Source: Pseudomonas putida (GTDB lineage: Bacteria > Pseudomonadota > Gammaproteobacteria > Pseudomonadales > Pseudomonadaceae). Taken from it: a stretch of 64,000 nt of DNA. The translations under genes were made by a program, and so were the position numbers. Under the pieces are notes generated by a model. The model ran no database searches, was not told the DNA's origin, and saw only the letters and a program-made list of their open reading frames with translations. Of this stretch, positions 53,781-61,783 are shown piece by piece; within the stretch, counting starts at the first letter, position 1; each line of letters starts with the position of its first letter. The stretch spans positions 1,116,001 through 1,180,000 of the forward strand of contig CP124529.1 in NCBI GenBank assembly GCA_029953615.1. Direction: 5' to 3'.

Positions 53781-54233
53781 TCAGGACATCTCCAACGCCT
53801 GACGCGGTTCACGGCGCTGGCACCAGGTGGCCATCAGCACCAGTCCCAGCGCCACTACCACAACGGCGATGGCGCTGCCGATCAGCAGTGCACCACCGGC
53901 AAAACCTAGCCCCGAGTCATCGGCCAGGTAATCGCCCAGCGCGGTGCCGAGGGTGTTGGAGAACAGGATCGCCACCCAGTAGAACAATTCACCCGTGCGG
54001 TTCTTGATGCGGGTGACATCCAGCGGGTTGCCGCTCAGGCGCCATATCACGAAGGCCAGCAGCAGAATGCCAATGAGGATGGCCGAACCCGCGGCATAGC
54101 CCAGGCCCAGGGTACGGTCCATGAAGTCGGACATGGTGGTGCCAGCGGTGCTGGTGGAGAGGATTACCAGCCAGTACAGCATCGGATGGTAGCGGCGCGA
54201 GTACAGCTGGCCGAGCAAGGTCAGCACGAACAC
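53781..54233 (-). CDS. COG4705-like membrane protein, N-terminally truncated
   Basis: The 150-residue reading begins at a GTG and has about four membrane segments. HPMLYWLVILSTSTAGTTMSD and FYWVAILFSNTLGTALGDYL are the repeated units typical of COG4705-type membrane proteins. Full members are about 250 residues and have further units at the N-terminus. Here an in-frame TAA lies 11 codons upstream, and the sequence beyond shows no related segment in any frame. The gene is therefore likely a 5'-deleted remnant, although the short form could still be expressed. Confidence 0.55.
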   Translation of the reverse strand: MFVLTLLGQLYSRRYHPMLYWLVILSTSTAGTTMSDFMDRTLGLGYAAGSAILIGILLLAFVIWRLSGNPLDVTRIKNRTGELFYWVAILFSNTLGTALGDYLADDSGLGFAGGALLIGSAIAVVVVALGLVLMATWCQRREPRQALEMS

Positions 54234-54385
54234 GCTGAAATCTTCATCCGTAATGCCTCGTTAATTCCACCCCCTCAACCTGCAACTACTTGGCAGAGCG
54301 TCGGCAAGCAGCAGACGCGTCGTGAGCAGAACCACTGCCTGATCCACGCGATGCGCGCCAATACATATCGAAATAGTCGATTCTT

Positions 54386-54408
54386 AAGCGCAATTATTTG
54401 CGCTTTTT
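54386..54408 (+). terminator. Orphan Rho-independent terminator upstream of the repeat-protein gene
   Basis: AAGCGCAA, TTAT, TTGCGCTT followed by TTTAATC is an intrinsic terminator on the plus strand. No plus-strand gene precedes it within 700 bases, since kgtP has its own terminator at 53671. It may end a small RNA or act as an attenuator in a leader of the gene at 54480. Confidence 0.6.
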
Positions 54409-54479
54409 AATCAAATTAATCGGCGTAGGATTAAACCCATAGAAACAAACAACCTCAAGCACCCTCTGGAGCAACGACC

Positions 54480-54845
54480 ATGAAAAACAAACTGATCCTC
54501 ACCCTCGCCCTCTCGGTTTTCGCTACTGGCGCCTTCGCCGAAGATGGTTTCAACCGCACCAACGCCCACACCTTCGCAGCGGCCCAAAGCCAATCCGCTG
54601 CCTACGCTGAAGATGGTTTCGACCGCACTGGCGGCCAGCGCTTCGCTGAAGACGGTTTCGACCGCACCGGCGGCCAGCGCTTCGCTGAAGACGGCTTCGA
54701 CCGCACCGGTGGCCAGCGCTTCGCTGAAGACGGCTTCGACCGCACCGGTGGCCAGCGCTTCGCTGAGGACGGTTTCGATCGCACTGGCGGCCAACGCTTC
54801 GCTGAAGACGGCTTCGAGCGCACCAACGCCCACCGCATCAGCTGA
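54480..54845 (+). CDS. Exported protein made of 13-residue tandem repeats
   Basis: The 121-residue product has a signal peptide, MKNKLILTLALSVFATGAFA (cleavage after residue 20). Seven repeat units follow with consensus AEDGFDRTGGQRF: one diverged unit at the start (EDGFNRTNAHTF), a 10-residue spacer, five near-identical units, and a final variant (EDGFERTNAHRI). The mature protein is acidic-basic alternating and has no Cys. The 39-base DNA units differ only at a few third positions, so the array can expand or contract. A terminator follows at 54864. Its function is unknown to me. Confidence 0.82.
   Translation: MKNKLILTLALSVFATGAFAEDGFNRTNAHTFAAAQSQSAAYAEDGFDRTGGQRFAEDGFDRTGGQRFAEDGFDRTGGQRFAEDGFDRTGGQRFAEDGFDRTGGQRFAEDGFERTNAHRIS
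54606..54800 (+). repeat. Five tandem 39-base repeats within the coding sequence
   Basis: Five direct copies of exactly 39 bases (13 codons) start at 54606, 54645, 54684, 54723 and 54762. They differ mainly by synonymous T/C changes, for example GAT/GAC and ACT/ACC. Confidence 0.95.
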
Positions 54846-54863
54846 TCCCTGATGCGTGCACCC

Positions 54864-54884
54864 AGCCCGGCTTCGGCCGGGCTT
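54864..54884 (+). terminator. Terminator after the repeat-protein gene
   Basis: AGCCCGG, CTTCGG, CCGGGCT forms a 7-base stem 18 bases after the stop. It is followed by TGATCATTT, a poor T run, so efficiency is uncertain. Confidence 0.55.
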
Positions 54885-54963
54885 GATCATTTGCAGGCGG
54901 GCAAAGGCTTGGCACACTAGGCACATTGTCCACCAGGAGGTAGGGCCAACAAGCCCAGCACAG

Positions 54964-55570
54964 ATGCATTACTACGAACCCGCCAAAGGCCACGGCCCTG
55001 CCCCACGACCCGTTCAACGCCATCGTCGGCCCCCGCCCTATCGGCTGGATTTCCTCACAGGACCGCGAAGGCCGCCTGAACCTGGCGCCCTACAGCTTCT
55101 TCAACGCCTTCAACTACATTCCGCCGATCATCGGTTTCTGCAGCGTCGGGCGCAAAGACAGCCTGAACAACATCGAGCAGACCGGCGAATTCGTCTGGAA
55201 CCTGGCCACCCGCCCGTTGGCCGAGCAGATGAACCAGAGCTGCGCACCGGTTGCCGCCGAAATAAACGAATTCGAATTGAGCGGCCTCACCGCCACGCCA
55301 TCGCGCATCGTCAAGGTGCCGCGTGTTGGCGAAACCCCGGTGGCCTTCGAGTGCAAGGTCAGCCAGATCGTCCAGCTCAAGCGGGCCGATCAGGAACTGG
55401 TGCCCAGCTGGCTGATCCTGGGTGAAGTGGTGGCGGTGCACATTGCCGAGCACCTGTTGAAGAACGGCATCTACGATACCGCTGCTGCCGAACCGATCCT
55501 GCGTGGCGGTGGCCCGGCGGACTATTTCGAACTGGGCAACCTGTTCAAGATGGCCCGGCCGCCGGCCTGA
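54964..55570 (+). pseudogene. Flavin reductase-like FMN-binding protein, frame broken by one extra base
   Basis: The start MHYYEPAKGHG at ATG 54964 is followed by an extra C in GGCCCTG (54996-54998). With one C removed the protein reads GLPHDPFNAIVGPRPIGWIS, then NLAPYSFFNAFNYIPPIIGF. It continues to MAEQMNQSCAPVAAEINEFE and the end KMARPPA, about 201 residues. This is the flavin reductase-like split-barrel family (FMN binding). As written only the 3' part from 55217 is open. A sequence error is likely. Substrate and partner are unknown. Confidence 0.8.
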
Positions 55571-55804
55571 TCACCAGACCAGCTCACCTTCTTCGCTGAC
55601 GCCCTGCAGGCGTTGCAGCTCGGCTGTGGCCGCTTCGTCGGCGGCCACGGCGCCCTTGAACACCTGGCCGTCGAGAATCTTGTGAAAACGCGGCGCGCCG
55701 CCCATGCCCAGGGCCTTGACCGCGATGGCCGCGTTGTAGCCGCCGCCTTCAACCGGGACCATCGCCGAAACCGCTTCGAAATGCGGGAACTCCCTACGTG
55801 CCAT
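55571..55804 (-). CDS. Small conserved hypothetical protein
   Basis: From ATG 55804 (the start MARREFPHFEAVSAMVPVEG) the product is 77 residues, with a Gly/Ala-rich middle (YNAAIAVKALGMGGAPRFHK) and an acidic C-terminus (GVSEEGELVW). There is no signal peptide or membrane segment. It is convergent with, and abuts, the flavin reductase-like gene. I do not recognise a family. Codon use looks genuine. Confidence 0.6.
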   Translation of the reverse strand: MARREFPHFEAVSAMVPVEGGGYNAAIAVKALGMGGAPRFHKILDGQVFKGAVAADEAATAELQRLQGVSEEGELVW

Positions 55805-55886
55805 GTTGCTATCCGCTTCGTTGATCGAGGGCTGGCATTTTACCCTATTTGCCTGTTCCGGCCCTATCGCCGGTACCAGCGACAGA

Positions 55887-56180
55887 TCAGTCAAAGGTAT
55901 GCAAGTCCAGGCTGCTGACCACCTGTGCCTGTACCAACTCACCAAACACCTGCAGCGTCGGCGAAGCAAAGTACCCACTCATCGCCTGCTGGTCCCGCCA
56001 GCTGCCACTGAGCAACCACAAGTCGGCATCAGCCTGCGAACGCTGCACGGTGAAACTCAGGCAACCCGGTGCCCGCAGCGAGGGCTCGAGCAAGTCACGC
56101 AGACGCGCGCCCAACTCCGCCGAGCGCCCGCTGCTGGCACGGATGAAAGCAAGGTGGGTGACCGGTTGTGTCGAGGTCAT
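55887..56180 (-). CDS. ABM-domain (antibiotic biosynthesis monooxygenase-like) protein
   Basis: The 97-residue protein fits the dimeric alpha/beta-barrel ABM/YgiN family. It has THLAFIRASSGRSAELGARL, the centre EPSLRAPGCLSFTVQRSQ, and WRDQQAMSGYFASPTLQVF. Members act as small quinol or polyketide monooxygenases, or as stress proteins. It is divergent from the AraC-type gene at 56383, across a region holding a strong inverted repeat, so that regulator may control it. Confidence 0.85.
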   Translation of the reverse strand: MTSTQPVTHLAFIRASSGRSAELGARLRDLLEPSLRAPGCLSFTVQRSQADADLWLLSGSWRDQQAMSGYFASPTLQVFGELVQAQVVSSLDLHTFD

Positions 56181-56272
56181 TGCACGATCTCCTTGAAGCA
56201 GGCGGACGGGAAAGCCAGGCTGCCAAGGTTAGAGACTCACCCGCGCAGCGCGTTAGGCCATTACTGCTCGCC

Positions 56273-56310
56273 GATTGCCTGATCCTGCAGCGCGGCAGGA
56301 TCAGGCAATC
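56273..56310. promoter_or_regulatory. Perfect 16-base inverted repeat between ABM and AraC genes
   Basis: GATTGCCTGATCCTGC, AGCGCG, GCAGGATCAGGCAATC is a perfect inverted repeat with a 6-base loop and no T run. It lies between two divergent start codons, so an operator or bidirectional attenuator fits better than a simple terminator. Confidence 0.55.
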
Positions 56311-56382
56311 GACGTGCAGCTTTTGACTAGCGCCCGCCATTGCCCAAACCTATGCTGCGTCGGTCAGCAGAGGAAAGCCATC

Positions 56383-57303
56383 ATGACCACCGCCACGTCC
56401 ATCGACCCGAGCCTGGAACTGCAACGCCAGGAGCTGGCCGAGCTGATCAGCCGCCACGCCGGCGAACCCCACGGCCCGGCATCGGCCATCGATGATCTGT
56501 ACCTGGTGCGCTACACCGAAAACGTGCGCTCGGTGCCGACCCTGGCGCAACCCGCGCTGTGCATCCTCGCCCAAGGCAGTAAAAGCCTGTTTCTCGGGGA
56601 CGAGCAGTACGCCTACGACCCGCTGCACTACATGGTGGTCTCGGTCACCTTGCCGCTTAGCGGTGTCAGGCTCGACGCCAGCCCCGAGCACCCGAGCCTC
56701 GGCCTGCGCATGGACCTGGACCCGGCCGAAATCAGCCAGCTGATCGCCGAAAGCGGGCCGATGCTGGTGCCCAACCGGCCTTCCGGTCGTGGCCTGTATG
56801 TGGAAAGAACCGATGCCGCGTTGCTCGACGCTCTGCTGCGCCTGATCCGCCTGCTGGATACCCCGCGTGACATCGCGATGCTGGCGCCGCTGTTCCGTCG
56901 GGAGATCCTCTACCGCCTGCTGCGTGGGCCGCAGGGCTATCGGTTGTACGAAATCGCCTTGGCCAACAGCCAGACCCACCGGGTTTGCCAGGCCATCACC
57001 TGGCTCAACCAGAATTATCAAATGCCTTTGCGCATCGAGGACCTGGCCCGGGAGGTCAACCTCAGCATCTCGACCTTGCACCACCGGTTCAAGGCCGTGA
57101 CGTCGATGAGCCCGTTGCAGTACCAGAAGCAACTGCGCCTGCAGGAGGCGCGGCGGTTGATGCTCAATGACGGGCTTGAGGCAGCGGTGGCGGCTTACAG
57201 GGTAGGCTATGAAAGCCCGTCACAGTTCAGCCGTGAGTACAGCAGGCTGTATGGCGCGCCGCCGATTCGTGATGTGGCCAGGTTGCGGGCGTCTGCTGGC
57301 TGA
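56383..57303 (+). CDS. AraC-family transcriptional regulator (AraC_N type)
   Basis: From ATG 56383 (AGAGGAAAG upstream) the product is 306 residues. The N-terminal AraC_N domain (QPALCILAQGSKSLFLGDEQYAYDP is its hallmark region) is followed by the double HTH (LRIEDLAREVNLSISTLHHR; AAVAAYRVGYESPSQFSREY). Members of this group often control a divergent oxidoreductase or ABM-type gene. The long inverted repeat at 56273 is the likely binding region. It is followed by a REP pair. Confidence 0.9.
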   Translation: MTTATSIDPSLELQRQELAELISRHAGEPHGPASAIDDLYLVRYTENVRSVPTLAQPALCILAQGSKSLFLGDEQYAYDPLHYMVVSVTLPLSGVRLDASPEHPSLGLRMDLDPAEISQLIAESGPMLVPNRPSGRGLYVERTDAALLDALLRLIRLLDTPRDIAMLAPLFRREILYRLLRGPQGYRLYEIALANSQTHRVCQAITWLNQNYQMPLRIEDLAREVNLSISTLHHRFKAVTSMSPLQYQKQLRLQEARRLMLNDGLEAAVAAYRVGYESPSQFSREYSRLYGAPPIRDVARLRASAG

Positions 57304-57320
57304 AGTTCTGGATGGCAGTA

Positions 57321-57420
57321 CTGGCCTCTTCGCGGGCTTGCCCGCTCCCACAGGTACAGCACAACATTCAGAATCTGTGCAGAATCCTGTGGGAGCGGGC
57401 AAGCCCGCGAAAGGGCCCGT
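57321..57420. repeat. Pair of inverted putida-type REP elements
   Basis: CTTCGCGGGCTTGCCCGCTC and GAGCGGGCAAGCCCGCGAAA are inverted between the convergent AraC gene and the ThDP-enzyme gene. Confidence 0.9.
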
Positions 57421-57438
57421 ACAGGCAACAGCGCTACG

Positions 57439-59088
57439 TCAGCCCCGCACAGCCCCCTGCCACTGATTCTGGTCAACCTGGATCAGGGTCGGCCCCTTGC
57501 GCTCCACCGCGTGCCCCAAAGCCGCTTGCAACTGCGCCACATCCGCCACCTGCTCCGCTGCCGCGCCCAGGGCCCGCGCCACACCAATGAAGTCCGGCGT
57601 ATGGATATCCACTCCGACCGGCTCGATCGCCCGGTTGACCATGTACTTCTTGATTTCCTCGTACCCCTGGTTGTTCCACAGCAGCACGATCAGCGGCACT
57701 TGCGCCTCCACCGCACTGGCCAGCTCCGGCAAGGTGAATTGCAAACCGCCATCACCAATCAGGCACACCGCAGGCGCACGCTCGTCGACCTGTTCCGCAC
57801 TACCCAGCCAGGCACCCATGGCCGCCGGCAGTGCATACCCCAAGGTGCCGTAGCCGGTCGAGGCATTGAACCAGCGCCGTGGCTGCTCCATGTCCAGGGT
57901 CAGGTTGCCGGTGTACACCGGCTGGGTCGAATCGCCCACCAGAATGGCGTTGGGCAGGCGCTCGAGAATCGCATTCAACAAACGCGTCTGGCTCAAGGTC
58001 GGCTGGTCCCAACCCGCCGCCAGTGCCTGGCGCAGCTTGGCCACCCGGGCCGCCCCCCACGTGTTTTCACGCACAGGTTGCGGCAGTGGCTGCAAGGCGC
58101 CGAGCAGCGCCTCGGCGGCCAGTTCGGCATCGGCCACCAGCGACAGCGTCGGCAGGTAATTGCGCACGGTCTGGTCCGGGTCGATGTCGATGCGCAAGAG
58201 GCTGCCGGGGATTTCGAAACCACCTTTGAAGGTCACGTCATAGTCGGTTTCGGCCAGTTCGGTGCCGATCGCCAGTACCACATCGGCCTCGGCCACCAGT
58301 GCCCGCGTGGCCGGCAGAGACTGGGTCGAGCCGATCTGCAGCGGGTGGCTGGCCGGCAGCAGCCCCTTGGCATTGATGGTCAGCGCCACCGGCGCCTGCA
58401 GGTGTTCAGCCAGGCGCGCCAGCGCAGCGCCCGCGGCCAATGCGCCGCCACCGGCCAGGACCAATGGCCGCCTTGCATTGGCCAGGCGCTCGGCCATCTG
58501 CGCCACGGCCTGCGGCGCTGCCCCTGCCCTGCTGCTACGCACCACGCGCCCCGGCAACAGGTGATCGGCCGGCTCGACCAGCACGTCGAGCGGGATCTCG
58601 ATGTGCACCGGGCGCGGTCGGGCACCTTCGAACACGGCGAATGCCCGGGCCAGCACCTGCGGCAGGTCATCGGCACTCATCAGGGTGTGGGAAAACGCCG
58701 CCACACCCGAGACCAGCGCTGCCTGGTTGGGCAACTCGTGCAGCTTGCCGCGGCCACCGCCCAGCTGGTCGCGCGACTGCACGCTGGAAATCACCAGCAT
58801 CGGGATCGAGTCGGCATAGGCCTGGCCCATGGCAGTGGTGATGTTGGTCATGCCCGGGCCGGTGATGATGAAGCACACTCCCGGTTTGCCGCGGGTGCGC
58901 GCATAGCCGTCGGCCATGAACCCGGCGCCCTGCTCGTGGCGCGGGGTGACATGGCGGATCGACGATCCCGCCAGGCCGCGGTAGAGCTCCACGGTATGTA
59001 CACCAGGAATGCCGAAGACATGGTCCACGCCATAGCCTTCAAGGAGTTTTACCAGTACTTCGCCGCAGGTTGCCATCGGTTTCACCAT
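57439..59088 (-). CDS. ThDP-dependent 2-oxoacid decarboxylase, AruI-like (5-guanidino-2-oxopentanoate decarboxylase)
   Basis: The 549-residue protein is of the acetolactate synthase/pyruvate decarboxylase superfamily. The N-terminal Pyr domain has the activating Glu in TPRHEQGAGFMADGYAR. A central domain is present, and the C-terminal PP domain has the ThDP motif GDGGLQFTLPELASAVEAQV...LLWNNQGYEE. The segment FGIPGVHTVELYRGL matches the AruI type (arginine transaminase pathway in P. aeruginosa). The transaminase aruH is not seen here, so substrate is uncertain. MATCGEVL at 59076 is an alternative start. It is divergent from a LysR gene. Confidence 0.85.
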   Translation of the reverse strand: MVKPMATCGEVLVKLLEGYGVDHVFGIPGVHTVELYRGLAGSSIRHVTPRHEQGAGFMADGYARTRGKPGVCFIITGPGMTNITTAMGQAYADSIPMLVISSVQSRDQLGGGRGKLHELPNQAALVSGVAAFSHTLMSADDLPQVLARAFAVFEGARPRPVHIEIPLDVLVEPADHLLPGRVVRSSRAGAAPQAVAQMAERLANARRPLVLAGGGALAAGAALARLAEHLQAPVALTINAKGLLPASHPLQIGSTQSLPATRALVAEADVVLAIGTELAETDYDVTFKGGFEIPGSLLRIDIDPDQTVRNYLPTLSLVADAELAAEALLGALQPLPQPVRENTWGAARVAKLRQALAAGWDQPTLSQTRLLNAILERLPNAILVGDSTQPVYTGNLTLDMEQPRRWFNASTGYGTLGYALPAAMGAWLGSAEQVDERAPAVCLIGDGGLQFTLPELASAVEAQVPLIVLLWNNQGYEEIKKYMVNRAIEPVGVDIHTPDFIGVARALGAAAEQVADVAQLQAALGHAVERKGPTLIQVDQNQWQGAVRG

Positions 59089-59188
59089 GAATCTTGGTTG
59101 GGTTATGCCTTATTGGACCCAGCCACGGCTATCGCCACAATGCAAAAAAACACATACTAGCCATGTCCTGTACTCATGGCTCAGCACA

Positions 59189-60064
59189 ATGAAACGCCTC
59201 CCGCCCCTGCCTGCCCTGCATACCTTTCTGGTCACCGCCCAACACTGCAATTTCACCCGTGCCGGGCAGCAGTTGCATATCACCCAGGGCGCGGTCAGCC
59301 GGCAGATTGCAGCCCTCGAGGAACATCTGGGTTATGCCTTGTTCCAGCGCCAGGCCCGTGGGCTGAGCCTGACCCGTGAAGGCCAGGACTGGCTGCCAAG
59401 GGTGCAGCAGGTGTTCACGCTGATCGAACAAGGGGTGCGCGAGGTGGGTGGACGCACCGCTACCTTGCAGCTCAAGGCTCCGACCTGCGTGATGCGCTGG
59501 CTGCTGCCGCGCCTGATGGAATGGCAGGCGTTACGCCCGGATGTGCCGGTGGAGCTGACCACCACCGTGCAGCATGGGGTGGATTTCCGCCGCGAGGGTT
59601 TCGATGCGGCGGTGGTCTACGGCGATGCACCGAACCACGGGTTGCGCGTGCGCAAGTTGTTCGATGAACAGCTGACGCCGGTGTGCGCGCCGTCACTGCG
59701 AGAGGGGCCGGTACCGTTGCAGCAGGTCGAGGACCTGGCGCGACACATGCTGCTGCACCCGTCGCGAGATGAGCATGACTGGCGGTTATGGCTGCAGGCA
59801 GCCGGGGTGACGCTGGGCACTCAAGGGCCGAAACAGCATTTCGAAACGCTGGACATGGCCATGGCCATGGCCTCGCAGGGGACCGGCGTGGCCATCGGCG
59901 ACTGGTCGCTGATCGGCGATGACTTGCGCGGAGGGCGGCTGTGCATGCCGTTTGCGCTGAAGGTGATGACCGGCAAGGGGTATTACCTGGTGAGCCAGAG
60001 CAAGAGCTTGCCGTCGGGGTTGGTGGAGTTGCTGGACTGGCTGGAGGGCCAGGCCAGCCAGTGA
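59189..60064 (+). CDS. LysR-family regulator (GcvA/AmpR-like group)
   Basis: From ATG 59189 the product is 291 residues. The N-terminal winged HTH (FLVTAQHCNFTRAGQQLHIT, QGAVSRQIAALEEHLG) is followed by a substrate-binding domain (VMRWLLPRLMEWQALRPDVP, TGVAIGDWSLIGDDL). It is divergent from the AruI-like gene, 100 bases apart. LysR proteins typically control the divergent gene, so it is the likely regulator. In the alternative reading frame upstream there is no support for a longer N-terminus. Confidence 0.9.
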   Translation: MKRLPPLPALHTFLVTAQHCNFTRAGQQLHITQGAVSRQIAALEEHLGYALFQRQARGLSLTREGQDWLPRVQQVFTLIEQGVREVGGRTATLQLKAPTCVMRWLLPRLMEWQALRPDVPVELTTTVQHGVDFRREGFDAAVVYGDAPNHGLRVRKLFDEQLTPVCAPSLREGPVPLQQVEDLARHMLLHPSRDEHDWRLWLQAAGVTLGTQGPKQHFETLDMAMAMASQGTGVAIGDWSLIGDDLRGGRLCMPFALKVMTGKGYYLVSQSKSLPSGLVELLDWLEGQASQ

Positions 60065-60066
60065 GT

Positions 60067-60155
60067 GCCCCTTCGCGGGCACGCCCGCTCCCACAGGTAC
60101 CGCACAAAATCCAGGACCTGCACTGTACCTGTGGGAGCGGGCAAGCCCGCGAAGC
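60067..60155. repeat. Pair of inverted putida-type REP elements
   Basis: CCTTCGCGGGCACGCCCGCT and GAGCGGGCAAGCCCGCGAAG are inverted between the convergent LysR and NAD(P)-binding genes. Confidence 0.9.
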
Positions 60156-60162
60156 AGGCGAC

Positions 60163-60777
60163 TCAGTAGCCGACAGTGAAACGCTGCCGCGAGTGCTGCG
60201 GCTTTTCCAGTTCGTCGAGCATGGCAATCGCGTAATCGGCGAAGGTGATCCAGCTTCTGCCATCCGCGCCGATCAGCAGATGATCCTTGCCCAGTTTGTA
60301 ATGCCCGCTGCGCTCACCTTCAACGAACTCCGCCGACGGCGACAGGAAGGTCCAGTCCAGGTTCGGCTCCCGCTGCAACACCTCCAGAAAATGCACACCG
60401 GCATTGGCCTCGGCCTTGTACGCCTCGGGGAAGTCCGGGCTGTCGATCACCCGATGGCCCGATGGCAGCAACAGGCTGCCGGCACCGCCAACCACCAGCA
60501 ATCGCCTGACCCCGGCGTGCTTGACCGGCTCGATGATGGCGTGTGGCTCGATGGTCGAGAAATGCGCCGCACTCAGCACCGCATCCACATCCGCGACCGC
60601 CGCTTGCAGGGCTGCGCTGTCCTTCACATCCAGCGCCTTGACGGTGACCCCGTCCCGCCCTTGCAAGCGCGACGGGTCGCGGGCGATGGCCAGCACACTG
60701 TGGCCACGGCGCAGGGCCTCCTCCAGCAACTGGCTGCCAGCGCGGCCAGTGGCACCGATGATTGCAATCTTGCTCAT
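60163..60777 (-). CDS. NAD(P)-binding (NmrA/atypical SDR) oxidoreductase
   Basis: The 204-residue protein starts MSKIAIIGATGRAGSQLLEE, a Rossmann GxTGxxG dinucleotide motif. RDPSRLQGRDGVTVKALDVK follows, and later LDWTFLSPSAEFVEGERSGH. The size fits the short atypical SDR/NmrA-like group (YwnB/BVR-B-like reductases). The catalytic Tyr-x-x-x-Lys of classic SDRs is not obvious. It follows the MBL-fold gene by 27 bases, so the two are probably one transcript. A good GGAG site precedes the start. Confidence 0.85.
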   Translation of the reverse strand: MSKIAIIGATGRAGSQLLEEALRRGHSVLAIARDPSRLQGRDGVTVKALDVKDSAALQAAVADVDAVLSAAHFSTIEPHAIIEPVKHAGVRRLLVVGGAGSLLLPSGHRVIDSPDFPEAYKAEANAGVHFLEVLQREPNLDWTFLSPSAEFVEGERSGHYKLGKDHLLIGADGRSWITFADYAIAMLDELEKPQHSRQRFTVGY

Positions 60778-60804
60778 GGGATACTCTCCATCAATTGAAC
60801 GGAA

Positions 60805-61680
60805 TTACCATTTCATCTCGCCCTTGGCGACCTTGGCCCCCAGCTCCAGCGAGCTTTCATCGGCCAGGCCCGGGTAACGTCGCTTCATCGCCGCGATCAA
60901 CGCGCCGGCGTCCTTCGCCTTGGCGGTCTCGGCATCGAAGTCACGTATGTAGTTCGCCGTGAAACGCACGGCCTCGAGCGATCGGCTGCTGTCGCCCAGG
61001 TAATGCCCCGGGATGACCGTGCGCGGCGCCAGCGCTTCGATGTGCGCCAGGGTGCCGAGCCAGTCGGCGTGGGACTTGGCCGTTTGCGTGTCGGCCATCC
61101 ATACATGGATGTTCTCCGACACCACCACGCCACCGACCACCGCCTTGATCGACGGGATCCACACAAAACTGCGATCAGGTTGCGGGCCGTCCAGGCCGAC
61201 CACATCGAGGGCCTGCCCTTCCAGCGTCAGGCGGTTGCCTTCGAGCACCTGTGGCAGCACCAGACGCGCCGGTTTGTCCGCGCCCATCTGCGGGCCCCAG
61301 TAGGCCAGTTTGGCATCCATGGTCTGGCGGATATGGGCAACCGTGGCGGCCGACGCCAGCACCTTGGCGTCGGGGAAGGCCTGGGTCAGGGTATCCAGGC
61401 CGAAGTAGTAGTCCGGGTCGCCGTGGCTGATGTAGATGCTGGTCAGCTGCTTGCCACCTGCCCGCAGGCGCTGCACCAGTTGCTCTGCCTGTGCCTTGCC
61501 GAACTGGGCATCGACAAGAATGGCATCGTGCTCGCCGCTGACGATCACCGAACTGACCGGGAAGATCGCCTCATGTCCGGGGTTGTATACCTCCAGCCGC
61601 AAGGGTTCGGCAGCCAGCACCGGCCCGGCCAAGGTCACGCAGGCCAGCAGCAGGCCACGCAAGGGAGGGAAAAGAGACAT
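60805..61680 (-). CDS. Exported MBL-fold hydrolase with altered metal motif
   Basis: From ATG 61680 the protein has 291 residues with a signal peptide (ends VLAAEP, about residue 24). The metallo-beta-lactamase fold is indicated by AILVDAQFGKAQAEQLVQRL and IYISHGDPDYYFGLDTLTQA, then the late PGHYLGDSS. The usual HxHxDH motif reads H86-G-D88-P-D90-Y, so two of the His ligands are replaced by Asp and Tyr. This variant occurs in a known subgroup of MBL proteins; whether it binds metal is not clear. It is divergent from a LysR gene. Confidence 0.85.
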   Translation of the reverse strand: MSLFPPLRGLLLACVTLAGPVLAAEPLRLEVYNPGHEAIFPVSSVIVSGEHDAILVDAQFGKAQAEQLVQRLRAGGKQLTSIYISHGDPDYYFGLDTLTQAFPDAKVLASAATVAHIRQTMDAKLAYWGPQMGADKPARLVLPQVLEGNRLTLEGQALDVVGLDGPQPDRSFVWIPSIKAVVGGVVVSENIHVWMADTQTAKSHADWLGTLAHIEALAPRTVIPGHYLGDSSRSLEAVRFTANYIRDFDAETAKAKDAGALIAAMKRRYPGLADESSLELGAKVAKGEMKW

Positions 61681-61783
61681 CGCAAACACCCGTCAGATGA
61701 ACAATGCCCAACAGCTTAGTTGCCCGATCCATCACAAAAAATGCGATGCTCGAACATAGTTTGTTTCTGAAACCGGGCAAATC

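Noticed and set aside
54606..54800. Tandem 39-base repeats as a possible CRISPR array
   Set aside because: There are no unique spacers between copies, and the repeats are in frame within a signal-peptide-bearing gene.
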